Source: Armatimonadota bacterium (GTDB taxonomy: Bacteria; Armatimonadota; Chthonomonadetes; Chthonomonadales; Chthonomonadaceae). Taken from it: DNA of 64,000 nucleotides. The DNA lies in NCBI GenBank assembly GCA_028871815.1, contig JAGWMJ010000001.1, forward strand, positions 1-64,000, given 5' to 3'. Shown here piece after piece: positions 51,405-60,744 of this stretch. Below the pieces are notes generated by a model. The model was not told the origin of the DNA. It saw only the letters and a list, made by a program, of their open reading frames with translations, and ran no database searches. Within the stretch, counting starts at the first letter, position 1; each line of letters starts with the position of its first letter. The position numbers were made by a program, and so were the translations under genes.

Positions 51405-53018
51405 TTACACTCCCGGCGCGAGCCCCAAATCCTGCAGCGCAGCGCGCGCGGCGTTATAGCCCGGCGCGCCGGACACACAGCCGCCCGGGTGGGCACCGGA
51501 GCCGCACAGGTAGAGGCCATCGAACCCGGTACGTGGACCATCGCAACCGTATCCCGGACGGCCGCTCCACAGATGAGGCGGCAGCAGGTCACCGTGGAAT
51601 ATGTGCCCGCCGCCCAGTCCGAACTGCTGTTCCAGCCGCCACGGCGTCAGCACCTGGCGATGGAGGATGCTTCCCGGCACATTCGGTGCATACCGGCCAA
51701 CGATCTCAATCACCCGGTCCGTAAAGGCATCGGGATCCGGATCCGGCTCGCTCGCCGGCTTCGAATACGGGTAGTACTGCACGAACAGCGAGAGGATGTG
51801 GCGGCCGGCCGGGGCCAGTGAAGGATCGACGGAGGTCTGGATATACATCTCAATCATGGGAGTGTGCGATGGACGGCCGGCCGCGGCGTCGGCCCATGCA
51901 GCCTCCAGCGCATCCATCCCTTCGCATAGATGGACCGTGCCGACGTGCTCCGGTCCCGCCGTGTCCCCGTGGCCCGCGTCACCCAGGCAGGTGAAGCGCG
52001 GCAGCTCGGAGACGGCCAGATTGATCTTCGCGGAGGCGCCGGTCTGCCTGCCGTATGCCTCAATGGCGTATGTCTCACGGGTACGGCCTGTGTCAAACCG
52101 CGGGGAAACGAGATTGACAAACGTATTGAATGGGTCCACGCCCGACAGCACAGTCTCGCCGGTAAATGCGCGCCCATCGGCAAGGCGCACCGCCCAGCCG
52201 CTTTTGCCGGTGGCGACCGGCTTCGGCTCACACCGGGCCACATCGCAGCCGGTCAGGATTTCGGCGCCGGCCTCGTGCGCCCGCTGAGCCAACAGACGTG
52301 TGATCGTCCCCATGCCACCGCGCACATAGGCCCACTCTCCCCGTGAGCCGGCGGCCATCCCGAGATAGTGGTGCAGCAGCACGTATGCGGTTCCGGAAGT
52401 AGATGGGCCGCCATCCGTGCCAATCAGGCCGTCGGTCGCCAGCACGGCTTTCAGACGGTCGCTCTCAAACCGCCCATCCATCAGATCGCGCACGCTGCCT
52501 TCCACAAACTCGGCGTACAGCTCGCCACAGCCTGCTGCCTCAAACGCGCGCAACATGCCAGCCGGCGTCGGTGGCGCGCTCAATGAAGTGGCGTCAACCA
52601 CCGCCGCCGCGCGCTGCACATCCCGCTCGAACTGGAAGTAAGCCTCGCAGTCGGCCGGCGTGGAGGCGCAGAACCGTTTCAGTTCGGCTCTCATCCGGTT
52701 TTCATCGGGGTAGACGGTGAGGTGACTGCCGTCCAGGAAGGGAGCGAAACCGGCCGGATCCCGGCGCACCAGTCCCAGTCCGGCCTCCTCCAGGGCGAGG
52801 TCTCGCACGATCTCCGGGCGCAGCAGGCTCACCAGGTATGCCGCCGTGGAGACCTTGTAACCTGGCCACGGCTCTTCCGTAACGCAGGCGCCGCCCACGA
52901 TATCCCTCCGCTCCAGCACCAGTACGCGCAGTCCGGCACGGGCGAGATACGCCGCCGCTACGAGGCCGTTGTGGCCCGCTCCGATGATGATCGAGTCCCA
53001 CACGCTTGGGCCAGACAT
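51405..53018 (-). CDS. FAD-dependent oxidoreductase, PYROXD2/phytoene-desaturase-like
   Basis: A 537-residue flavoprotein. The N-terminal FAD-binding Rossmann motif is IIIGAGHNGLVAAAYLARAG, with VLVLERRDIVGGACVTEE. The substrate region includes YVRGGMGTITRLLAQRAHEAG. The C-terminal GFDGLYLCGSGAHPGGCVSG is the FAD loop of phytoene-desaturase/PYROXD2-type enzymes. The start at 53018 puts the FAD strand near the N-terminus and has GGAGG 12 bases upstream; the longer frame to 53150 is rejected. It follows etfD on the same strand, so electrons may go to ETF. Substrate unknown. Confidence 0.85.
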   Translation of the reverse strand: MSGPSVWDSIIIGAGHNGLVAAAYLARAGLRVLVLERRDIVGGACVTEEPWPGYKVSTAAYLVSLLRPEIVRDLALEEAGLGLVRRDPAGFAPFLDGSHLTVYPDENRMRAELKRFCASTPADCEAYFQFERDVQRAAAVVDATSLSAPPTPAGMLRAFEAAGCGELYAEFVEGSVRDLMDGRFESDRLKAVLATDGLIGTDGGPSTSGTAYVLLHHYLGMAAGSRGEWAYVRGGMGTITRLLAQRAHEAGAEILTGCDVARCEPKPVATGKSGWAVRLADGRAFTGETVLSGVDPFNTFVNLVSPRFDTGRTRETYAIEAYGRQTGASAKINLAVSELPRFTCLGDAGHGDTAGPEHVGTVHLCEGMDALEAAWADAAAGRPSHTPMIEMYIQTSVDPSLAPAGRHILSLFVQYYPYSKPASEPDPDPDAFTDRVIEIVGRYAPNVPGSILHRQVLTPWRLEQQFGLGGGHIFHGDLLPPHLWSGRPGYGCDGPRTGFDGLYLCGSGAHPGGCVSGAPGYNAARAALQDLGLAPGV

Positions 53019-53209
53019 CTGATCTGTACACCTCCTGCGAGCGCTGGTTTTTGCCCCGACGGTACCGAACGCCATAGGAGCCTGAGCTGCGCGGCGCTTT
53101 CCGGACGACCGGAAACGACTGTGGCAGTCACGCAGCATTCGTCGCTGCACGTGGAGGGCGTTTCCCGGCGCCCAGATCCGAATTGGCGCGCTCGGTGGAA
53201 CGGCTCGCG
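53019..53209. other. Intergenic spacer upstream of the PYROXD2-like gene
   Basis: 191 bases with no gene that I can support; it separates etfD from the FAD oxidoreductase gene. Confidence 0.5.
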
Positions 53210-55234
53210 CTACGTTCGCTCCGGCTCGGCCGCGCGCTCGGCGGAGGCCTCCAGCAGCAGTTCGGCAATGTCCGCCACTCTGGGCGCTTTGTCACCCCCG
53301 ACCGCAGCCACGCTGTCGCCGACCATCACCCTGCAAAAGGGGCATGCCACGGCTACCGTGGCCGCGCCGGTTGCTGTCAGTTCTACGGCTCGCACCATGC
53401 CCGGCCGCTCGCTGGGCGCGTCTTCCATCCACATCCGGCCTCCACCGGCGCCGCAGCAGAACGTCTTGCTGCCGTGGCGCGGCGGCTCGTGGAGTTCGGT
53501 TCCCGCCTGCCGCAGCAGCGCCCTAGGCGCCTCCGTTTCGCGGTTCACGCGGCCCAGAAAGCATGGATCGTGGTAGGTTACCGAACCACCATTTGACGCC
53601 CAGGTCTTCAGCCGTCCGTCGGCTACCAACTGCTGTAGAAACTGTGTGTGATGCATCACCCGATACGTACCACCGAACTGAGGATACTCGTTTTTGATGG
53701 TGTGGAAGCAGTGCGGACACTGCGTCACGATGATCTTCGCCTTGATCGCCTCCAGCGTGGAGACATTCGCCTCGGCCAGCTGCTGAAACAGGAACTCATC
53801 GCCGGTTCGCCGCGCCGGGTCGCCCGTGCACCGCTCGCGCGCCCCGAGCACCGTAAACTTCACGCCGGCACGGTTCAGCAGTTGCGCAATGGCCCGCGTT
53901 GTTGCCTGCGCCTTCGGCTCAAAAGCGCCGGCGCAGCCCACCCAGAGCAGGACCTCGCGGCCGTCCTCCTCAGCCGCCGGCGCCACGTCGAGATCTTTTG
54001 CCCAATCCAGCCTCTGAGCTGCCGGCAGCCCCCACGGATTCTCGCGGCTGGTTAGCTGGCGCAGCATCACGGCTGCCGGACCCTTCAGCCGCCCCTCTGC
54101 CACACGGTACCGCCGAATGCCATCGATGATATCCACATGCCGGATCAGCGCGGGGCATTCGCGGACGCAGGCATGGCAGTTGGTGCACGCCCAGAGCGCT
54201 TCGTCGGTGATGACATCGGTCGAGGGCCCGGCGTCGCCACTGGCTGGCGGCATTCCGGATTGACTTAACGCCCGTAAGTCGAGCACGATCTGCTTCGGGT
54301 TGAGCGATTTACCAGCGGCATTCGCCGGGCAGGCGTCGGTACACCGGCCGCACTCCATGCAGGCGTCCAAGCTGAGCAGCTGCCACTGATCGAGATCGGA
54401 CAGTGCGCCAAGGCCGATGCGGCCGCTGGCTTCGACATCTGCCATCGATTCCGGCCTCAATGCGCCCATTGACCGCTCCGGCTGCAGCAGAATCGATGCC
54501 GGTATCGTGAACAGATGGAGCCAGCGGCCCCAGGGAAGCAGTGCGATCAGCGTGAGAACCAGCGGAATGTGTACCCACCAGATCGCCGTGTAACCGGCCG
54601 GTCCGATCCCATGGCACAGCAAGGCAAAGAGGCGTCCGATCGGCGACCAGGCCTCCCATATCTGTCGACGAGGATCCGCAGCGATGCCCGCTCCTTCCAG
54701 AAGCCATCCGGTTACGGCAACCAGGCAGATAAGGCCGAGGAGTGCGTTGTCGCTAGCGGTATGCCCCAGCGCTTTCGGCCTTGCGAACAGCCTTCGGCCC
54801 AGCGCCATGAGAGCGCCAAGAAACAGCCCGAGGCCGGCAAGATCGAGGACGGCTTTGCATCCGAGATAGAACCAGCCTCGGTAGAGCCAGTGAGGACCGA
54901 AAATGAGCGCCCCGTAGTGCTCCACGGCAACAATGCAGGTACCCGTGAACAACAGGCAGAAGCCCGCAAAGAGAAGCACGTGCATCCTGCCGGCATAGGT
55001 GCGCCGCCGTACGCGCCGCTGCGCCACCACCTGCGCAAACAGTTCGCGCAGCCGGATGCTGGTCACGCGCGGGCGATCCATCGGTCTGCCGGCCCGCCAG
55101 CACGCCAGCCGGCGCACCACGCCCCACACGCAGATGGCCGTGGAGATTGCCGCCAGCAGATAGAAGAGAATCTGCTGGCCAACACCAATGTGGAAGAAAA
55201 TGGTGCGGGTAGCCTGGGAAGCTGATGGTGACAT
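53210..55234 (-). CDS. etfD: Membrane FeS oxidoreductase EtfD (ETF:quinone reductase type)
   Basis: A 674-residue membrane protein. The N-terminal about 250 residues have five or six membrane helices (QILFYLLAAISTAICVWGVV, LLFAGFCLLFTGTCIVAVEH, VHIPLVLTLIALLPWG), a NarI-like haem-b region. Two 4Fe-4S motifs follow: CMECGRCTDACPA (about residue 300) and CTNCHACVRECPA (about 350). Two CCG domains (heterodisulphide-reductase type) have CPHCFHTIKNEYPQ, HDPCFLGRVN and CCGAGGGRMWMED. This matches EtfD, which passes electrons from EtfAB to (mena)quinone. It directly follows etfB-etfA. Confidence 0.92.
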   Translation of the reverse strand: MSPSASQATRTIFFHIGVGQQILFYLLAAISTAICVWGVVRRLACWRAGRPMDRPRVTSIRLRELFAQVVAQRRVRRRTYAGRMHVLLFAGFCLLFTGTCIVAVEHYGALIFGPHWLYRGWFYLGCKAVLDLAGLGLFLGALMALGRRLFARPKALGHTASDNALLGLICLVAVTGWLLEGAGIAADPRRQIWEAWSPIGRLFALLCHGIGPAGYTAIWWVHIPLVLTLIALLPWGRWLHLFTIPASILLQPERSMGALRPESMADVEASGRIGLGALSDLDQWQLLSLDACMECGRCTDACPANAAGKSLNPKQIVLDLRALSQSGMPPASGDAGPSTDVITDEALWACTNCHACVRECPALIRHVDIIDGIRRYRVAEGRLKGPAAVMLRQLTSRENPWGLPAAQRLDWAKDLDVAPAAEEDGREVLLWVGCAGAFEPKAQATTRAIAQLLNRAGVKFTVLGARERCTGDPARRTGDEFLFQQLAEANVSTLEAIKAKIIVTQCPHCFHTIKNEYPQFGGTYRVMHHTQFLQQLVADGRLKTWASNGGSVTYHDPCFLGRVNRETEAPRALLRQAGTELHEPPRHGSKTFCCGAGGGRMWMEDAPSERPGMVRAVELTATGAATVAVACPFCRVMVGDSVAAVGGDKAPRVADIAELLLEASAERAAEPERT

Positions 55235-55252
55235 CAGGGTTGCGCGCCGGCG

Positions 55253-56221
55253 CTAAAGCCTGGCGGTGAGCTCCGGTACCGCCTGAAACAGGTCCATCAC
55301 CAGGCCGTAGTCGGCCGCCTGAAAAATCGGCGCGTCCGGGTCGGTGTTTATGGCGACGATAACGCGAGATTCCTTCATGCCGGCAAGGTGCTGAACGCTG
55401 CCGGAGATCCCAGCTGCGATGTAGAGTTCCGGGGCAACCACCTTGCCCGTTTGCCCCACCTGGTAATCGTTTGGCGCTATGCCGCTATCGACGGCGGCGC
55501 GGGTTGCACCCAGCGCGCCACCCAACCGGTCGGCCAGCGCGCCGAGCACCCGCTCAAAGGTCTCGGCATCCTTCAACGGCCGGCCACCGGAGACCACAAC
55601 GCGGGCGGTGGTCAGCTCCGGCCGCTTCAGCTCGGGAGCATCCAGGCCTACCCAGCGCGTACCGGATGGCAGCGCAGAGGGGTCGATCGGCACGCTCTCC
55701 ACCGGCGATACCGAGTCGCTGCGCTCCGGCGCACCGTACGCCGTGGACCGTACGCTGAAGACGCAATCCGGCTCCAGAAGCTCCACGGTTGCAAGCACGC
55801 TACCGGCGTACATCGGCCGCTGAGCCCGAAGCGTGCCGCCGGCCGCCTCCACAGCAATCACGTCGGAGAGCATCGGCAGGTCACAGAGGCCCGCGATCCG
55901 TGCGAGAACGTCTCTACCGGAGGTGCTCGACGCCGCGGCAATGCTGCAATTGCCGGCTCGGCGCCAATGCGTCCGCACCACCTCGCCAAGGCGATCCGCT
56001 ACAGGCTGTGCCAGGGCCGCGTCGGCTGCCACAGCCACGGTGCGAGCGCCAAATTCCTGCCAATTCTCCGCCGCCGCGACTACGGCGGCGCCTCCGCATA
56101 TCAGCAGGTCGAACGTGCCGGAGCTCGCGCGCGCCCACTGCTGGGCGAACGCGACCGCGGCGCCGGTGTTAGGCGCCACGCTGCGCCCATCGGTTTCGGC
56201 TAGCACAAGCAGGTGCGGCAT
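55253..56221 (-). CDS. etfA: Electron transfer flavoprotein alpha subunit
   Basis: A 322-residue EtfA. The N-terminal domain (MPHLLVLAETDGRSV) precedes the conserved FAD domain: SGGRPLKDAETFERVLGALAD, LGATRAAVDSG, QVGQTGKVVAPELYIAAGISGSVQH and AINTDPDAPIFQAADYG. The C-terminal region is normal. The gene is 18 bases upstream of etfD and 26 bases after etfB. With EtfB it receives electrons from flavin dehydrogenases. Confidence 0.96.
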   Translation of the reverse strand: MPHLLVLAETDGRSVAPNTGAAVAFAQQWARASSGTFDLLICGGAAVVAAAENWQEFGARTVAVAADAALAQPVADRLGEVVRTHWRRAGNCSIAAASSTSGRDVLARIAGLCDLPMLSDVIAVEAAGGTLRAQRPMYAGSVLATVELLEPDCVFSVRSTAYGAPERSDSVSPVESVPIDPSALPSGTRWVGLDAPELKRPELTTARVVVSGGRPLKDAETFERVLGALADRLGGALGATRAAVDSGIAPNDYQVGQTGKVVAPELYIAAGISGSVQHLAGMKESRVIVAINTDPDAPIFQAADYGLVMDLFQAVPELTARL

Positions 56222-56247
56222 CGTTTTCGCTTTCTACCTGGAGGCGG

Positions 56248-57000
56248 CTATATCACGCGCGCCTCGTCGCGCAGCGCGGCAACCAGTTCGTCCACACCGG
56301 CAACCTTACGCCCGGCTTTGCGAGCCGGCGGCGGCGCCTGCTTGACAATCCTGAAACCGGCCGGCGATGAGGCCTCCGACGGATCGGCATCCAGCGTCTG
56401 CAGTGGCCGGCTTCGCGCCTTCACAATCGCGGGCAGCGCCACGTATCGCGGCTCGTTCAATCGCAAGTCGGTTGTGATAACCGCCGGCAGCTTCACCTCC
56501 AGCGTCTCGCGTCCTTCATCGACCTCGCGGACCACCACGGCGTAGGCGCCGTCGCTCGATATCGTGATTGCCGATGCGCAGGTTGCTTGCGGCAGGCCAA
56601 GCAGCGCGGCCACGCGCTGGCCCACCTGGTTCGCATCGTCATCAATAGCCTGCTTGCCCGCAAGGATGAGGTCCGGCGCTTCCTGGCGACAGATTTCCGC
56701 AAGACGCCGGCTGACGCTGCGCGAGTCATCCGGCCCTTGCCATGTCGCGAGAATCGCTCTATCTGCGCCCATCGCCAGCGCAGCGCGGAGCTGGTCTGCC
56801 CACTCAGCCGAGCCCAACGCGACCGCAACGATCTCACAATCGAGGCCCGACTCACGCAGCCGAACCGCCTCCTCCAGGGCGATTTCGTCGAAGGGATTTA
56901 TCACCCACCTGATCTCCGATTCATCAATGATACCGGCGTCGGTCAGGCGGATTCTTCCGTAGGGATCCGGTACGCGCTTTACCAGAACAAGAATCTTCAT
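56248..57000 (-). CDS. etfB: Electron transfer flavoprotein beta subunit
   Basis: A 250-residue EtfB. It starts MKILVLVKRVPDPYGRIRL, with the NPFDEIALEEAVRL signature, a DLILAGKQAIDDDANQVG AMP/FAD-site segment, and LPAVITTDLRLNEPRYVALPAIVKARSR. The start at 57000 has GGAG 10 bases upstream; the frame extends 12 codons further without a family match. First of the etfB-etfA-etfD block, it is preceded by a membrane HEAT-protein gene on the same strand. Confidence 0.96.
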   Translation of the reverse strand: MKILVLVKRVPDPYGRIRLTDAGIIDESEIRWVINPFDEIALEEAVRLRESGLDCEIVAVALGSAEWADQLRAALAMGADRAILATWQGPDDSRSVSRRLAEICRQEAPDLILAGKQAIDDDANQVGQRVAALLGLPQATCASAITISSDGAYAVVVREVDEGRETLEVKLPAVITTDLRLNEPRYVALPAIVKARSRPLQTLDADPSEASSPAGFRIVKQAPPPARKAGRKVAGVDELVAALRDEARVI

Positions 57001-57116
57001 CGGAAACTCCAAAATACTCAATGGGTGCAAAGGCAACCGCCGGCCGCAGGCGGCGCCACCATCGAGAATACCCGGCGGCGGGTACCTTTCCTATCGCCGC
57101 GCCTGCCGAGGACGCG

Positions 57117-58298
57117 CTACTCGGGTCCCGTCGACGCCTGCAGCAGCGAACCCTGGTCGTCCGTGAGCCGATCCGATGCCCGGAGCAGCATTCCCGACCC
57201 GGCGATATCGGCCGGACGCAGGAGCATGCCGGGCGCGGTCTGGCGCTCCATTCTCGCTCCAATCGTCTCAATAGTCTCATAGCATTGCCGCAGCAGTTCC
57301 GGCGAGTTTACGACATCCTTATGGCGCACATAGACTCTCAATGCATCCAGGGCGGAAGAATCGCCGACGGCCTGGATCGCCCTCAACAGCGCAGTGCGCT
57401 CCGCTCCCTGCGTGTAGTACAGCACCTTGCACATCATGCCCACTTCACTGCCCGTGAGGCGGCCATAGTACTCATCACCCAGCAGTGGCACAACGCGGGC
57501 GAGGCCCGGAATGGCGGCGCCACGATAGCTTCTTATTGCGGCCATGGCGGCAAGCTGGGGCGCTGTCGCCGGCAGTCGCAGATGCGACAGAGCGGTAATC
57601 TGGTTCCGTGTCCTGATCCGCAGCCTGAAGTCAACCGTGTGCGAGATGCCGTACCAGAGCGGCCATAGCGGGTAGATGAGCGGTACCAGGACTGCGGCAG
57701 CGAGGAAATCAAACAGCCACACGGTCAGCGTCAGCCCAAGCCATACGAGCCATGGCGGCCACGCGCTCAAGGATTTCGGCACGGCTCCAAACATGTGAAC
57801 CAGGGTAACGACATTGCGGTCGCCAACGAGCACACCCGGCGCCAACAGGGTTTTTGTCGTCAACTGAACAACGATTGCCACCAACGCCGCGAAGTTGGTC
57901 GCCCGTGACCACGCCCGGCCAACGGTCCGCGGGACCACCCAGCGGCGCTGCTTTTTGATCGAACCAGATAGCTGCTGGCCGAGCTCTGCGGCGTCGGCGG
58001 CATCGATAGTGCCGGTGGCACAGATCCATACGGCTGTCTTCTGCTGCCAGCGATTGGCGCACTTGCTGAGGAGCGTCCGGCCAACCGTGACCGTCTCCCC
58101 GGGCGCGAGCTGCCTTCCCGTCACTACCGCTTCGGCGATGCGCCTCAGCCGGCTGCGTCTGCGCAGCCATCTCACAAACCTGGGTAACTCAATCGGCACC
58201 GGCTCCGAGCCGTGCCTTGCCACAGGCAACGGAGGCGGCGCTTGCGTCTGAATGGTTGGGGGCGGGTCGACGCGGAGCTTGCGAAGACGCATGTTCAT
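57117..58298 (-). CDS. LLR-tail membrane HEAT protein C
   Basis: A 393-residue protein, third of three neighbouring paralogues. An N-terminal soluble region with HEAT-like helices precedes two membrane segments (TNFAALVAIVVQLTTKTLL; LVWLGLTLTVWLFDFLAAAV). Then comes the family motif IYPLWPLWYGISHTVDFRLR, a HEAT-like region (TALLRAIQAVGDSSALDAL) and an unusual tail with MLLRPAD, MLLRASD and SLLQAST repeats. It overlaps gene B by 4 bases (ATGA) and lies 116 bases before etfB. Function unknown; a membrane-anchored assembly scaffold is a guess. Confidence 0.75.
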   Translation of the reverse strand: MNMRLRKLRVDPPPTIQTQAPPPLPVARHGSEPVPIELPRFVRWLRRRSRLRRIAEAVVTGRQLAPGETVTVGRTLLSKCANRWQQKTAVWICATGTIDAADAAELGQQLSGSIKKQRRWVVPRTVGRAWSRATNFAALVAIVVQLTTKTLLAPGVLVGDRNVVTLVHMFGAVPKSLSAWPPWLVWLGLTLTVWLFDFLAAAVLVPLIYPLWPLWYGISHTVDFRLRIRTRNQITALSHLRLPATAPQLAAMAAIRSYRGAAIPGLARVVPLLGDEYYGRLTGSEVGMMCKVLYYTQGAERTALLRAIQAVGDSSALDALRVYVRHKDVVNSPELLRQCYETIETIGARMERQTAPGMLLRPADIAGSGMLLRASDRLTDDQGSLLQASTGPE

Positions 58299-59218
58299 CG
58301 GCTTACCTTCGCGTCGATGCCAGGCTCAACTCTCGCCGCTCCCAACACGCGCGCCAGCGTCTCTCTATCCGGCGCCGCACTGTCGGACGACCGCAGCAAA
58401 CTCTGCTGCTGCGCTCCCTCCAGCAGGCGCACTTCGATCGCAGCCGCGGCAGCCTTCAACTGCGTCAGCACGGCCGGGTCCAGACAGGCGCGCGCCGAAT
58501 CGGCAAGCTGGCGCAGCACCATAAGCGCATCGGCGCTGCCGACTTCGGCGAGCGCATTGAGCAGCATGGCGGCAAGCTCGGGGTCAGCCCGGCGAACAGC
58601 TCGGGCCATCGCCTCCTGCTCCTGCCATGCATAGCAACCAACTTCCGCGGCTCCAATGAGCGGCAGCGTCCGGCGAAGCGCCTCGCCAGCCGAATCGCGT
58701 AGACCCACCACGCGAAACGCCCTGGCAAGGGCGCCGGCGCTCCGCGGGTCGTGCAGCACACCGAGAGCCTGCACGAGGCTTCGGGCACGAACACGCCGGC
58801 GGCCATCCAGGCGATATGATGCCCAGAGCGCCGCCGGCCAGATCGGAAAGGCCACGAGCAGCACACCGCCGGAGATGCCGGGAATCTCCCACAGAGTCCG
58901 GCGGAGCTGCGCCGATGTGAAGCTGCCGGAGTGGCCAGTTGCGATCAAACTCCCTACCAGTACACAAGCAAGCACAGCGAGACCGAATCGCGCAAAGGCG
59001 CGCAACGCTGCGCGCGAATGCGGTGCGGTCAACTCTATCGACAGAGCGCGAATCAGGCGCACTCGCACCGCATCACGCGCCTCGACATCCAGGTCCGCGT
59101 CACGCAGCCACAGCACGGCGCGACGCCGCACGCGATTGCTGCTGAATCCCCGCAAGAGCGGCTGCAGCGCAGAGTTGCAATCCACGTTCACGTCGCCGTA
59201 TTGCCTCTCGACGCGCAA
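58295..59218 (-). CDS. LLR-tail membrane HEAT protein B
   Basis: A 307-codon paralogue starting at TTG 59218 without a clear ribosome-binding site (GTG 59191 is an alternative). Two membrane segments at about residues 78-97 (GLAVLACVLVGSLIA) and 115-135 (GGVLLVAFPIWPAALWASYR) are followed by the shared motif FPIWPAALWASYRLDGRRRVRAR and HEAT-like helices (DPRSAGALARAFRVVGLRD, PELAAMLLNALAEVGSADAL). The tail is shorter: SLLRSSDS, then TLARVLG. It lies between the other two paralogues and overlaps C by 4 bases. Confidence 0.7.
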   Translation of the reverse strand: MRVERQYGDVNVDCNSALQPLLRGFSSNRVRRRAVLWLRDADLDVEARDAVRVRLIRALSIELTAPHSRAALRAFARFGLAVLACVLVGSLIATGHSGSFTSAQLRRTLWEIPGISGGVLLVAFPIWPAALWASYRLDGRRRVRARSLVQALGVLHDPRSAGALARAFRVVGLRDSAGEALRRTLPLIGAAEVGCYAWQEQEAMARAVRRADPELAAMLLNALAEVGSADALMVLRQLADSARACLDPAVLTQLKAAAAAIEVRLLEGAQQQSLLRSSDSAAPDRETLARVLGAARVEPGIDAKVSR

Positions 59219-59390
59219 TCTCGCCGGGACGTGGCGCGAACTGCCTGAGATTCAGTGTGCATATTGCCGTGATGCAGCATCATTTGTAAGCCGTTCGTCT
59301 GATCAGCGGGACGAACGGGGCCGGCAGCCGGTTTCGCAGAGCGGTGGCTTGCGCGCCGTTCGAGGCAATTCAGTTTGATCGAAATGCCGC

Positions 59391-60497
59391 TCACGTGCCG
59401 TTCTCCGATGGACGCAGCATCTGCTCCGCGACGGCAGAAGTATCCTCCAATGCGGCGCGCAGAAGCGATTCGGCTGGCGGGCCCGGTGTAGCGGCACGCA
59501 GCAGCGTGCGTCTGGCTTCCAACGGCGCCGCGCGGCGTTCGATCTCCTGAATGGCTCTGCGGCAAACGCGGGTGATGTCATCACGCACTGGAGTGCCATC
59601 CGGCCAACGTGAACTGAGTTTGCGCAAGGTGGGCACTACCTGGCTGCTACCAACCCGGCCCACTGCCTGCACCAGTTCGGCAGCATATCGGCGAGGCAAG
59701 ATGTGCACCACGCGAAGCAGCGCGAAAAGGTCCTCGGCGGTCACCGATGTGGCGACATCCTCGGTCAACAGAGCCAAAGATGCAGCGACGCCGCCTACGG
59801 CTACGGGGCGCAGCATCGCTGACGGAATCAGCCGGGCGCATACGCAGCTGGCTGCGGGCGCGCCAAGGTTCGTCAGAGCCCTCACGCGGTACCCAACCCT
59901 CCGCCTCCGGGGCGCGTCCATCCTGGCCGAAATTCCCAGGAACAGCGGCCACAACGGAAAAGCCACTATGGTAGTCGCGAGGGCAACAACCGCAGCAACC
60001 CCAAGTATGCGAAGTACTGCCAAAAGGATGCCATCATTGAGGCTGACAGGCCCGGCGACAAGTTGCCAGCTCGCGACTACAGGGAAGGCGACGGCCAACG
60101 TTCGAACCCAGGCCCGCACGCCGGCGCGGACGCGCCACTCAACCATCTCCGCCTTGAGCGAACTGGAGATCGCGGATGCCAGTCGCTCCCGCTCGGACGG
60201 CGCGGTATCCAACATGCGACACAGCAGCGCCGCAGCCTCCACATCGGCGCCGCGCCGCGCGTTCACCAGCGCACGGATGAGCGGAGAGATGTCCGGTAGC
60301 CGGCACACCCCGTTTTCAGCGGCGTCGACTGCCAGTGGGCGCAGCGACCTCCGATCGCCAATACGGGGGACCAAAGCGGCGAGACGCGCACACGCCCCGG
60401 CAGCGGTTTCGCCTTGAGTGAACTCTGCAGCCGCGATCGCCGCGGCGCCAAAGTCGCGCTGCTGGGCCCTTTCACCCGCCATCTTGAAGCTGAACAT
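59391..60497 (-). CDS. LLR-tail membrane HEAT protein A
   Basis: The first gene of the three-gene family, about 368 residues from ATG 60497 (start uncertain; the frame is open to 60650 and 60482 is another ATG). HEAT-like helices (LIRALVNARRGADVEAAALL) precede two membrane segments (WVRTLAVAFPVVASWQLVAG; LRILGVAAVVALATTIVAFP). The motif FPLWPLFLGISARMDAPRRR and further helices (LFALLRVVHILPRRYAAELV, STQVVPTLRKL-type) follow, then a tail with three repeats: TLLRAAT, SLLRAAL, QMLRPSE. It is divergent from glcD. Function unknown. Confidence 0.7.
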   Translation of the reverse strand: MFSFKMAGERAQQRDFGAAAIAAAEFTQGETAAGACARLAALVPRIGDRRSLRPLAVDAAENGVCRLPDISPLIRALVNARRGADVEAAALLCRMLDTAPSERERLASAISSSLKAEMVEWRVRAGVRAWVRTLAVAFPVVASWQLVAGPVSLNDGILLAVLRILGVAAVVALATTIVAFPLWPLFLGISARMDAPRRRRVGYRVRALTNLGAPAASCVCARLIPSAMLRPVAVGGVAASLALLTEDVATSVTAEDLFALLRVVHILPRRYAAELVQAVGRVGSSQVVPTLRKLSSRWPDGTPVRDDITRVCRRAIQEIERRAAPLEARRTLLRAATPGPPAESLLRAALEDTSAVAEQMLRPSENGT

Positions 60498-60596
60498 GCG
60501 CTTGACCGAAACGGTTGGTACCCAATTCGAGCGCTGCACCGACTGCGTCTTGCCGGCGTTACGCAGCGTAGCTGCCAAACCACAGCCACTGTATCG

Positions 60597-60604
60597 ATTA
60601 TACT
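60597..60604. promoter_or_regulatory. Overlapping divergent -10 boxes between gene A and glcD
   Basis: On the plus strand TATACT occupies 60599-60604; on the minus strand the same region reads TATAAT (60602-60597). The boxes are suited to divergent promoters for glcD and for the LLR-tail gene A. No good -35 partner was found on either strand, so this is tentative. Confidence 0.3.
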
Positions 60605-60744
60605 GCGCCGGCGGCCTGGGGCAGCGATTCACAAGGGCTGGCATCCGCACACGAGCGCCGCCAGCCGGCGCCTGCCTGCGCCGTGCGGTACACTCTCACG
60701 GCCTCACCCCACGCGATCCATTATCAGCGTCCGCACCAAGCAGC

